Origin: CAYZUC01 sp964481705
GTDB lineage: Bacteria > Bacillota > Clostridia > Lachnospirales > Lachnospiraceae
Length of the DNA: 12,016 nucleotides
Assembly (NCBI GenBank): GCA_964481705.1
Contig: CAYZUC010000084.1
Coordinates: 1-12,016, forward strand
Direction: 5' to 3'
The notes under the pieces were generated by a model, which had not been told where the DNA came from, searched no databases, and saw only the letters and a program-made list of their open reading frames with translations. Shown here piece by piece: positions 1 to 6,715 of this stretch; within the stretch, counting starts at the first letter, position 1; the number at the start of each line of letters is the position of its first letter. The translations under genes were made by a program, and so were the position numbers.

Positions 1-164
1 AGCCACTGGTTCAAAATCGCAGCAGGATTCACAACAATCATGTGTGAGAAAGCCAGACATGAGTTACCCGTCTGTCGAACCTGCGGCGGATGCAAATAAT
101 CGAGCGAGCAAAGCAGGCAGTCATAAAACTCGTGATTTCAGTGCCTTTGCGAAAAGAAAAGGAC
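1..164. repeat. Copy 1 of a ~164-bp tandem repeat
   Basis: This unit begins AGCCACTGGTTC at the first base of the window and is followed head-to-tail by a second copy at 165. The first 55 bases match the second copy exactly, and overall the two differ at only about a dozen positions including one 1-base indel near 64-70. Small foldable elements are visible. CTTT-GCGA-AAAG near 144-156 is a short stem with a GNRA-type loop, and CCTGC (80-84) can pair with GCAGG (113-117) around an inner TGC (91-93)/GCA (108-110). Short open frames cross it on both strands, but none has a ribosome binding site or a recognisable domain, so I do not call a gene. Because the unit starts at the window edge, more copies may lie to the left. 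The repeat family is not identified. Confidence 0.9.
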
Positions 165-327
165 AGCCACTGGTTCAAAATCGCAGCAGGATTCACAACA
201 ATCATGTGTGAGAAAGCCATACAAGAGTGTCCGTCTGTCGAACCTGCGGCGAACGCAAATAATCGAGCGAGCAAAGCGGGCAGTCATAAAACTTGTGATT
301 CCAGTGCCTTTGCGAAAAGAGATGACC
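165..327. repeat. Copy 2 of the ~164-bp tandem repeat
   Basis: Direct repeat of 1-164, one base shorter. The marker octamer TGTGAGAA sits at 43 in copy 1 and at 207 here. Differences cluster in two places: 220-232, opposite 56-69 of copy 1, and the last seven bases. In the possible stem CCTGC (243-247)/GCGGG (276-280), the single change relative to copy 1 turns a U-A pair into a U-G pair when read as plus-strand RNA. Pairing is therefore kept on that strand and broken on the other. This is one compatible change only, so it is a weak hint of an RNA fold. Confidence 0.9.
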
Positions 328-385
328 AGCGGCGTTCCCCCAATCAGGGCAGGAAATCAACATTGTTGAAATGTGAGAAGGAGGA
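328..385. repeat. Decayed third copy of the tandem repeat
   Basis: After copy 2 the repeat starts again in register but strongly diverged. AGC-GGCGTTC stands for AGCCACTGGTTC, GGCAGG-AAATCAACA for AGCAGGATTCACAACA, and TGTGAGAA recurs at 372, 165 bases after the copy in unit 2. Similarity fades beyond about 385. A further isolated match to TCATGTGTGAG occurs at 429-439, out of register. The third unit lies just downstream of the nth stop codon. The call rests on visual alignment, so the right boundary is approximate. Confidence 0.6.
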
Positions 386-465
386 CGCAGGTGCCTCATC
401 TGGTGAAGTCTGCGATATATACATTTCGTCATGTGTGAGGGTGACGCACGTTTGTATTAGGCGAA
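386..465. other. nth downstream region, no gene seen
   Basis: Together with the repeat array at 1-385, this completes a 465-base stretch without a credible gene. It carries one stray copy of the repeat-associated motif TCATGTGTGAG (429-439). I see no GC-rich hairpin followed by a T-run on the minus strand, so the transcription stop for the nth operon is not evident here. A 5-bp CGTCA/TGACG pairing near 427-447 is too weak to call a terminator. Confidence 0.5.
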
Positions 466-1089
466 TTATGAATGGTGGGGGCATTCGCTACGCAAAAAGC
501 ACTGATCACATTTGGGGGAGCGTGCAAAGCAGATTTCGCGGCCAAGACGAATAATCTGAATGTTCCAGAGAATCCAGTGGTCTTTGGGGAGGGCGCGCAT
601 AAGATCCTGCTCAATTTTTTCGGGATCGCTCTCTTTGGTAAGACCCAGCTTGTTGGAAATTCGCTTTACGTGAGTGTCGACCACGACGCTGGGCTCGTTG
701 AAAATATTGCCGCGAATGACATTGGCTGTCTTTCTGCCTACTCCTGCAAGAGAAGTAAGAGCTTCGATGTCACGAGGAACTTCGCCTCCGTAATTGTTAA
801 CTAATTGTTTACAACAAGTGATAATATTCTTAGCCTTATTGTGGTAAAAGCCTGTAGAATGGATATCTTTCTCCAATTCTCTCAAATCTGCATTTGCAAA
901 ATGTTCGACGGAAGGATACTTGACAAAAAGATCTGCCGTCACCAGATTGACACGTGCATCGGTACACTGCGCGGAAAGAATGGTTGCGATCAAAAGCTGC
1001 CATGCGGAATCATGTGTCAGATAACACTTGTATTCGGTTCCGTAATGATCATCCAGAAGCCTTAGAATTTCTTTTGTATGTGCCGTCAT
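466..1089 (-). CDS. nth: Endonuclease III (DNA glycosylase/AP lyase)
   Basis: This is a cytoplasmic base-excision-repair enzyme that removes oxidised pyrimidines and cleaves the DNA backbone at the resulting abasic site. The 207-residue product is close to the usual length of about 210. It shows the helix-hairpin-helix LAGVGRKTANVI (114-125) with catalytic Lys120 and the catalytic aspartate in VVVDTHV at Asp138, matching the E. coli numbering. The C-terminal [4Fe-4S] ligands C187, C194, C197 and C203 have the classic C-x6-C-x2-C-x5-C spacing. The ATG overlaps the TGA of the upstream radical SAM gene (ATGA), and GGGAGGA lies 4-5 bases before it inside that gene, so translational coupling is likely. 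It is the last gene of a three-gene unit that starts with a polysaccharide polymerase-like gene. The repeat array lies directly downstream. Confidence 0.97.
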   Translation of the reverse strand: MTAHTKEILRLLDDHYGTEYKCYLTHDSAWQLLIATILSAQCTDARVNLVTADLFVKYPSVEHFANADLRELEKDIHSTGFYHNKAKNIITCCKQLVNNYGGEVPRDIEALTSLAGVGRKTANVIRGNIFNEPSVVVDTHVKRISNKLGLTKESDPEKIEQDLMRALPKDHWILWNIQIIRLGREICFARSPKCDQCFLRSECPHHS

Positions 1090-2738
1090 AATTCCTCCCG
1101 TTTTCTAATTGGGGACAATTCTGCATCCCCGGTAAGTGGATCTCGTTTCTCATAATTAAACTGTAAGAACTTCCCGTGGTAGCTCTCCACATGAATAGAA
1201 TGAGGTGGCTTCTTATCAAAAAACTCACGATAGGATAGTGTCGGTGGACAAAAATCCGGTCTGCTCTTGAGATTCTCCCGCAGATACAAATCCATGGTAA
1301 GCTCTTCACACATCTCATCATGTGAAATACCCTGCAAATCTGAGAACTCCAAAAGCATCTCGTAACGTCTCATTCGGGAAGGCCCCGCAACGGTATAACC
1401 AGACCTTCGGTAAAAGCAGGAAAGCTCAAAAAACATCTCATAAGCGCTGGTAAAATGCGTCCCAAGCAATCTAAGAGCATTTCGAAACTGATTTGTGTTG
1501 TAATAGGTCTCCACCATCTCTTCTACTGCCTTCAATTCTATCACATCCGAAAATCTAAGCCATCTGGTAAATAGTACCTCGTAGGGCGGCGTTTCCGTAT
1601 AAGCAATACCAAATTCCTCCGATTGCCGGTACATGGCTGAGCCCTTTAGCACCTTCAAAAAGCCCAGTTGTAACTGTTCCGGTGCTAACGCAAACACCTG
1701 ATCAAACGATTTCCGAAAGCTCATAATGTCCTCAAAAGGAAGTCCCGCAATCAGGTCTAGGTGGACATGAATATTATGCTTCTGCTGGATTCTTTTCACG
1801 ATTTCAGTCAGCTTCTGATAATCCATTGTCCTGTGAATGGCTTCAATCGTTTTTTCATTGGTGGACTGTACTCCTATTTCAAGTTGGACAAGTCCCGGAC
1901 GTAACGTGTTTAAAAGTGTCAACTCTTCTTCGTCTAAAATGTCGGCCGCAATCTCAAAATGAAAATTTGTGACACTATTGTCATTATCTCGAATAAACTC
2001 CCATATCTCCATAGCATGCCTATGAGAACAGTTAAAAGTACGGTCGACAAATTTCACCTGTGGTACCCGATGCTCCAGGAAGAAACTAAGCTCCTTTTTT
2101 ATCAGCTCCATACTCCGGAATCGTACGGACTTATCAATCGAGGATAGACAATAGCTGCAGGAAAAGGGACAGCCCCTGCTAGTCTCATAATAGACGATTC
2201 TGTGAGAAAAGACATTCATATCTTGATAGAAAAAAGGGATTTGTGACATATCTGTCAGTTCTCTGGATTTTGTAACCATAATCTTGCCATTGGAACAGTC
2301 ACGATAAGCAATACCGGAAATCTCTGAGAGATTTGAGTAGAATCCATCTTTTACGTAATACTGCATGAGTTCTGAGAAGGTCTGTTCTCCTTCTCCTACC
2401 ATAACTCCACGCAAAGAGGGATATTTCATGAGAACATCGGAAGCATCGTAGGATACCTCCGGACCTCCAACCCATTGGACACAATTGGGTAAGACCTTCG
2501 CTATCTCACATAGTAATGAAGTAACCATATCTATGTTCCAAATATAACAAGAAACGGCAATCACATCCGGTTGCCGTTCGTAAATATCACGCAGTATCTC
2601 TTCCTTCTGCTGATTAATTGTATATTCTGCAATCTCCAGATATTGTTGCAGCTCCTCTCCGGCATATGCATACAGACTGTAAACAGCCGGATTGGAGTGG
2701 ATGTATTTTGCATTGACTGCTGTCAAAAGAATCTTCAC
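1086..2738 (-). CDS. B12-binding-domain radical SAM protein, DUF4080 type
   Basis: A 550-residue cytoplasmic radical SAM enzyme whose substrate is unknown. The N-terminal part (about 1-130) is a Rossmann-like cobalamin-binding-type domain opening with NAKYIHSNPAVYSLYAYA (9-26), a signature I associate with the DUF4080 group. I see no DxHxxG motif, so cobalamin binding would be of the His-less kind, if it occurs. The radical SAM core has the iron-sulfur motif CPFSCSYC with C190, C194 and C197, and the barrel motif LEIGVQSTN further on. The last 150 or so residues match the DUF4080-type tail in general character. The start is GTG at 2736-2738, overlapping the TGA of the preceding membrane-protein gene (GTGA), with GGAG 6-7 bases upstream. 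The 3' end overlaps nth by 4 nt. Coupling to a polymerase/ligase gene invites, but does not prove, a role in modifying a lipid or glycan. Confidence 0.93.
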   Translation of the reverse strand: MKILLTAVNAKYIHSNPAVYSLYAYAGEELQQYLEIAEYTINQQKEEILRDIYERQPDVIAVSCYIWNIDMVTSLLCEIAKVLPNCVQWVGGPEVSYDASDVLMKYPSLRGVMVGEGEQTFSELMQYYVKDGFYSNLSEISGIAYRDCSNGKIMVTKSRELTDMSQIPFFYQDMNVFSHRIVYYETSRGCPFSCSYCLSSIDKSVRFRSMELIKKELSFFLEHRVPQVKFVDRTFNCSHRHAMEIWEFIRDNDNSVTNFHFEIAADILDEEELTLLNTLRPGLVQLEIGVQSTNEKTIEAIHRTMDYQKLTEIVKRIQQKHNIHVHLDLIAGLPFEDIMSFRKSFDQVFALAPEQLQLGFLKVLKGSAMYRQSEEFGIAYTETPPYEVLFTRWLRFSDVIELKAVEEMVETYYNTNQFRNALRLLGTHFTSAYEMFFELSCFYRRSGYTVAGPSRMRRYEMLLEFSDLQGISHDEMCEELTMDLYLRENLKSRPDFCPPTLSYREFFDKKPPHSIHVESYHGKFLQFNYEKRDPLTGDAELSPIRKREEL

Positions 2739-4357
2739 TGCTTGTCTCCTTTTCCGGAAGTAACCGGATTTCTGCGAAGAATGCTCTCTCCAATCGCAAT
2801 GGCGATAAAGAGAATCGGAGTTCCAAAGGTCTGTGGACTACCCATCATTCCTTGTACCATATAGGCAACCAAACCAGTAGCAACTGCGAGTAAAAATGGT
2901 TCCTTCTCAAATCTTTTTGTATATCTTACAACTGCTGTAATCTGTGCTCCTACGTATGATACTGCCCCAAAAATTCCCAAAGTCCCCAGTGTCTGAAGTG
3001 TCTCATTATGAGCATCTACCAGATATGCTCCCATCTTGGCAAAAATCTCGTCATTAAAATGCTCATGGAGCGGAATCCCCAATAAATCGGGTCCAAAGCC
3101 AAAGAGCTTCTGAATCAAATTATAATCACTACCATAGATGATGAGAACTCTTTTCCAGGTAAATCCTCGAGAAGAACCCCAGAGATCGGAGAATCGAAGA
3201 TAAGTCTCCCATACTCCCAGATCGATATTCTTTCCTGCTGTAGAAAGATAGATAAATACGCCAAATCCTGCCACAACCACAACTGCAAGAATTACATAAA
3301 GAACGTTTCGCACCTTCTTCAACGCAGATTCCTTTACCTTTTTTTGATCTAAGAAATACATAGCCACTGCTAATCCTGCAAAAACAAATATCGCCAAATG
3401 ACCTATGGAGCTTTTTCCGATTACGGAAGGCAACGTTTCCAGCGGCTCCTTAACGGTGTCAATAAACTGATCATCCAATACTCCAATCACCGTTGCTCCT
3501 GCAAAGAATAAAAATAACATGGTAAAGTAATACCGTAGTCTGTTATAAGAATCAAAGCAGAACCAAAACAGGAATAGAAATGCAACTCCAATACCCAGAA
3601 TACCGGCATCTCCATTCGCAGATATCAGTCCCATAAAGCTGACCGTCATGAAAATACCATAGATAATTCTCGATTTTGTGGACGTACAAAAGCAGAATAG
3701 AACCATGGTAACCGGTACAAAGACGCAAAAATATCCTGCGAGAACATTGATATTGCCCATAGTTGTGATAAACATCCAGTAATTATCCTCGACCAAATTA
3801 GCATACATGGAAAGAGGATCTATCATAAAATGATTTAAAATGGCAAGTCCAAACACAATAAAGTTCGCGCAAATGTAAATGAACAAAATCCATTGATCGT
3901 ACTTTAGATAACGAGAAACGAGAAAATACGCAATGACAAGAATCAAATAAAAATACAAGCCAGCCATCTTACCAAGAGAACCATCCCACGCTTCCAGCTT
4001 TCTTGAACAGAACAGCCATGATAAAAAGGCGGAAAGCAACAATCCGGCTACACACCAGTCTGTTGCAGAAATTGTCTTAAGCCATGCTTGAATAGAGTCT
4101 GGCTTCACATCCTGAAAATTCTTGATTACGTAGAAAACTGTCGCCAAAACTGCGATGCCAAAAGCAACCCAGGTTGTAACAGAAAAGAACAGCCACTTAG
4201 ACTCCATAATATTAATATAGTTATTTCGATAGAATAACGGGAAGATGCCCAGCATCAGCAATACATAAATATAAGCTGCCACAGAAGCTCCCGTATTTTG
4301 AGTCTTAATTTTTACATTATTCTTTCTTATTGTTCTCTTTGACATGATATTCCCCAT
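2735..4357 (-). CDS. O-antigen ligase/polymerase-like integral membrane protein
   Basis: A 540-residue polytopic membrane protein with about a dozen hydrophobic segments, resembling the Wzy/WaaL (O-antigen ligase, PF04932-type) family, whose members polymerise or transfer lipid-linked glycans on the outer face of the membrane. Supporting features are GNINVLAGYF (201-210) in a mid-protein membrane segment, a large extracytoplasmic loop (about 372-450) with SRGFTWKR (396-403), and the DAHNETLQTLGTLGIFG block (448-464), whose His450-Asn451 match the family's conserved loop-to-helix motif. The presumed ligase versus polymerase choice cannot be made from sequence. The first ATG has only a weak GGAAA upstream. 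A second ATG at 4345 (MSKRT) follows GGGGA at good spacing and may be the true start. It has its own promoter and leader and is coupled to the next gene by a GTGA overlap. Confidence 0.9.
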   Translation of the reverse strand: MGNIMSKRTIRKNNVKIKTQNTGASVAAYIYVLLMLGIFPLFYRNNYINIMESKWLFFSVTTWVAFGIAVLATVFYVIKNFQDVKPDSIQAWLKTISATDWCVAGLLLSAFLSWLFCSRKLEAWDGSLGKMAGLYFYLILVIAYFLVSRYLKYDQWILFIYICANFIVFGLAILNHFMIDPLSMYANLVEDNYWMFITTMGNINVLAGYFCVFVPVTMVLFCFCTSTKSRIIYGIFMTVSFMGLISANGDAGILGIGVAFLFLFWFCFDSYNRLRYYFTMLFLFFAGATVIGVLDDQFIDTVKEPLETLPSVIGKSSIGHLAIFVFAGLAVAMYFLDQKKVKESALKKVRNVLYVILAVVVVAGFGVFIYLSTAGKNIDLGVWETYLRFSDLWGSSRGFTWKRVLIIYGSDYNLIQKLFGFGPDLLGIPLHEHFNDEIFAKMGAYLVDAHNETLQTLGTLGIFGAVSYVGAQITAVVRYTKRFEKEPFLLAVATGLVAYMVQGMMGSPQTFGTPILFIAIAIGESILRRNPVTSGKGDKQ

Positions 4358-4378
4358 TCTATATATTTTCCACGCTCA

Positions 4379-4432
4379 TTAACGTCTGCGCATCATTTCG
4401 TTCCTTTTGACCATGAAGAGCAGAGCTGCCAT
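4379..4432 (-). other. Possible leader peptide upstream of the polymerase gene
   Basis: A 17-codon open frame (MAALLFMVKRNEMMRRR) lies in the roughly 88-base leader between the promoter and the membrane-protein gene. It begins about 12 bases after the predicted transcription start, with only a weak AGTGAG-like sequence before the ATG, and ends 21 bases before the next ATG. It could act as an upstream open frame affecting translation of the main gene, or it could be chance. No attenuator-type hairpin pair was recognised, so this is a candidate only. Confidence 0.2.
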
Positions 4433-4451
4433 ACGTCTCACTCTGTCCATA

Positions 4452-4479
4452 ATTATACCATTTTATCATTATGCCGCAA
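4452..4479 (-). promoter_or_regulatory. Sigma-A promoter for the polymerase-radical SAM-nth unit
   Basis: On the minus strand a perfect TATAAT (4452-4457) is preceded by TGG, giving an extended -10 (TGnTATAAT). A TTGCGG (4474-4479) lies 16 bases upstream as a moderate -35. The T-run of the adjacent terminator lies just upstream of the -35. Predicted transcription start is near 4445, leaving a leader of about 88 bases. Confidence 0.75.
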
Positions 4480-4480
4480 C

Positions 4481-4515
4481 AAAAAAATGTTCGAATCTAC
4501 ATTCGAACATTTTTT
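4481..4515 (-). terminator. Intrinsic terminator ending the sugar-nucleotide/two-component operon
   Basis: A perfect inverted repeat: ATGTTCGAAT (4487-4496) and ATTCGAACAT (4501-4510) flank the 4-base loop 4497-4500. A/T pairs extend it to a 15-bp stem (4482-4496/4501-4515). A-runs on one side and T-runs on the other give a U-tail in either direction, so it could work bidirectionally. The stem is AT-rich for a terminator. It lies 124 bases after the histidine kinase stop codon and directly before the next promoter. Confidence 0.85.
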
Positions 4516-4638
4516 AAGGTATTCTATTCTAATTAACTCCCCAGTCAACTACCACTATTCCCTTTATAAGAAAATTATAGGGGAAAAATGGATAAATTAA
4601 CGTAAAATGTAATAACTTGATAGAATTATTGTAATAAC
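4516..4638. other. AT-rich 3' untranslated stretch after the histidine kinase gene
   Basis: No gene is visible in these 123 bases. A short imperfect inverted repeat, CCCTTTATAA / TTATAGGGG around 4560-4583, could form a weak hairpin in the transcript before the terminator. A TATAAT-like hexamer on the minus strand there has no acceptable -35, so I do not call a promoter. Confidence 0.4.
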
Positions 4639-5934
4639 TCACACATTCCAAAGGTTCATCTCGATGATAAACTCTCCCTCCAGGACTTGAATTTCTTTAC
4701 TTCCCTGATATTTATCAAGTACACGGTCAATACTCTTTAAACCAATACCATGATTCATGTAATCTAATTTGCGGGTCCGAAAACCAGTTAAAGGTTTTTT
4801 CTTCATACTGTTACGGCAAGATATGTAAAGCTTATGTTCATAAAAGCTCATCTCAAAAACGATATAACGTTTCGTTTTATCACATTGCTTACTTGCCTCA
4901 ATTGCATTATCAAGCGTGTTTCCGATTAGTACTCCTGCATCAATGGCATCCAGTTCCCACTCCTCCGGAACTTCAACCGAGTACCTCAAGTCAATGCCCG
5001 CTGCTCTCGCATCATCCTGTTTTGCGCATAAAATCGCATTAATACCCGGATTCTTGGTGTGAAAGATTCCTTCCACACGGACCATGTCACTAATGATAGC
5101 CTTTAGTTCCTGACTTACTTCTTCGTTATGATTCTGTTCCAGCATTCCAAGCATTGCAATTAACTGGTTCTTTATGTCATGACGAATCCTGCGAATATCC
5201 TCCTGGTACTTCTCAACCTTATGATAGTAATCCTCACGATATTCAAAATTCTGAAGCATTGCCATTTGGTAAAGCTGTTCCCGATAAAGCTTTGCGGCAT
5301 GTGTCTGTATTAAGTATTGGGATAGATTGGTAACAATAACAAACAGGAAAATGGCCGCATAAGCAATTGAATGAGAGCGCAAATCGACCTCCATTTTCTT
5401 TGAAATAAATATCAGAATAGCTGAGGAAAGAAGCGGCGTCGGAATCGTATAGTAGAAGTAAGCCTTCATCCTACGATTTTCTTTCATACGCTCCTTATAG
5501 TAAAAGAATTCGATAATCCAAAATCGTATAATAATAGCAATGAATAAACCCTGAAGTGCAGGAAAGTCCAGTTTTCCCCAATAAAGATTAGAACGATTCA
5601 GGAAAACCCGAATCAAATAAGTAGCAAACTGAATCAATAAAAAAGACGATGCCGAGAAAGTAAGCAGATATACAATACGCTTCCTTAGGCTGCCTGAGTA
5701 AAGTGCTGCCAGCAGAACAGACATGATAACAGATGCAACCAGTCCTACCCAAGGTATCCTAAGAACTACATTGCAATAACAGGTGACCATAAAGTTCAGA
5801 ATTCCATAAAAGAAAAAATCCCTTTTTCGAACCTGAGGGGCATGTGAAAAATAATAGTCCATGAAACCAAAATATAACAGTAACTCCATTACTCCCAAAG
5901 GAATCGTAACCAACAAAATCATATTTTCTCTCAT
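4639..5934 (-). CDS. GHKL sensor histidine kinase, AgrC-like
   Basis: A 431-residue membrane sensor kinase expected to autophosphorylate and pass phosphate to the response regulator encoded just upstream. About the first 210 residues form six or so hydrophobic segments without a large extracellular domain, as in peptide-pheromone receptors of the AgrC/ComD (HPK10) type. A coiled linker leads to the H-box IRRIRHDIKNQL with His252. The C-terminal GHKL ATPase domain has the N-box IGNTLDNAIEA (337-347) and the glycine box NHGIGLKS (394-401). The ligand is unknown, and no agrD- or agrB-like gene is in the window. The ATG used here has AGGA immediately against it, which is too close. ATG at 5922 (residue 5), after GAGAGA, is a plausible alternative start. 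It is the last gene before the terminator and lies 46 bases after the regulator. Confidence 0.94.
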   Translation of the reverse strand: MRENMILLVTIPLGVMELLLYFGFMDYYFSHAPQVRKRDFFFYGILNFMVTCYCNVVLRIPWVGLVASVIMSVLLAALYSGSLRKRIVYLLTFSASSFLLIQFATYLIRVFLNRSNLYWGKLDFPALQGLFIAIIIRFWIIEFFYYKERMKENRRMKAYFYYTIPTPLLSSAILIFISKKMEVDLRSHSIAYAAIFLFVIVTNLSQYLIQTHAAKLYREQLYQMAMLQNFEYREDYYHKVEKYQEDIRRIRHDIKNQLIAMLGMLEQNHNEEVSQELKAIISDMVRVEGIFHTKNPGINAILCAKQDDARAAGIDLRYSVEVPEEWELDAIDAGVLIGNTLDNAIEASKQCDKTKRYIVFEMSFYEHKLYISCRNSMKKKPLTGFRTRKLDYMNHGIGLKSIDRVLDKYQGSKEIQVLEGEFIIEMNLWNV

Positions 5935-5980
5935 TCCTGCGTCTCATTCACGCTAACATGCGATGGTTGCTACAAACAAG

Positions 5981-6700
5981 TTATCTTCCCATTCTCTTTT
6001 TCATATAATCACGATAAGCTGCATTGAAGCTATGATAGTAGGTTTTGGAAATCGGAATGCGAACACCATTTCGCAAAACGACTTCATCCTTTTCCAGAGT
6101 CTCTACCTGACTCATATTTACAATATAAGAGTTATGTATCTGTGCAAACCAATCCTGACGAACACTATTTAGCAACTCCTTTGTGGTGCCATAGAAATCC
6201 AAAACCTCATCCTTCTTGTAGAGCAGGATTTTCCGTTTCTGACTCTCAAAATAATAAATCTCGGAGTAATTAACAACACTCGTTCTCTTTCCGCATTTAA
6301 ACTGAAAAAATCTCTGCTTTTCCTCTAAATGATCAATTCCTCTTGTGATTACCTGAACTGCTTTTGCTTCATCAATTGGCTTGATCAGAAAGTGATATGC
6401 CACCACGTCAAAAGCTTCCTGCATCATCTCAGAATGACTGGTTGTAAAAATAATGATATCTTCATGATCGGTTTTTCGTATGTACTCCGCCACATCAAGG
6501 CCGCTCTTTCCCGGCATTTCAATATCCATAATGTACAGCTGGTAACGATCTCCGGTCTCTTGCAGATGACGAAGCAATTCATTACCCGACAAATAAGCGT
6601 CACAACGGTAGCTTGACGTATTTCCGCCAAAGCAGGCTGCCACGATTCTTTCCATTTGACCAATTGCTTTTACATCATCATCACAAATAGCTATATTCAA
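5981..6700 (-). CDS. LytTR-family response regulator
   Basis: A 239-residue cytoplasmic response regulator, presumed partner of the adjacent GHKL kinase. The receiver domain (1-120) has the acidic pair Asp8-Asp9, phosphoacceptor Asp59 in YIMDIEMPG, Thr86/Thr87 in FTTS, and Lys107 in LIKP. The DNA-binding LytTR domain (about 131-235) contains the family motif QIHNSYIVN (187-195), and I infer that it binds direct-repeat operators. The start is TTG at 6698-6700, with AGGGTGA about 6 bases upstream. No in-frame ATG nearby would preserve the receiver's first strand, so the TTG is well supported. It lies 15 bases after wecB and 46 before the kinase, placing the pair at the end of the sugar-nucleotide operon. 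Confidence 0.95.
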   Translation of the reverse strand: MNIAICDDDVKAIGQMERIVAACFGGNTSSYRCDAYLSGNELLRHLQETGDRYQLYIMDIEMPGKSGLDVAEYIRKTDHEDIIIFTTSHSEMMQEAFDVVAYHFLIKPIDEAKAVQVITRGIDHLEEKQRFFQFKCGKRTSVVNYSEIYYFESQKRKILLYKKDEVLDFYGTTKELLNSVRQDWFAQIHNSYIVNMSQVETLEKDEVVLRNGVRIPISKTYYHSFNAAYRDYMKKRMGR

Positions 6701-6715
6701 TCAAATCACCCTATA

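Noticed and set aside
1..385. CRISPR array or insertion sequence
   Set aside because: Units are about 164 bp with no spacer structure, no short palindromic repeat, no cas genes, no transposase and no terminal inverted repeats.
38..432. Minus-strand open frames of 76-78 codons in the repeat array, ending in similar residues (WLSHT)
   Set aside because: Their shared endings follow from the repeated DNA. They lack ribosome binding sites and known domains, and they overlap each other in different frames. They are treated as by-products of the repeat.
90..554. 154-codon plus-strand open frame across the tandem repeats
   Set aside because: It runs through two repeat copies in different frames and then antisense into the 3' end of nth. 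It has no ribosome binding site, no domain and low-complexity composition.
5935..5980. A small signal-peptide gene (agrD type) between regulator and kinase
   Set aside because: The gap is only 46 bases and contains no open frame with a start site long enough for a pheromone precursor.
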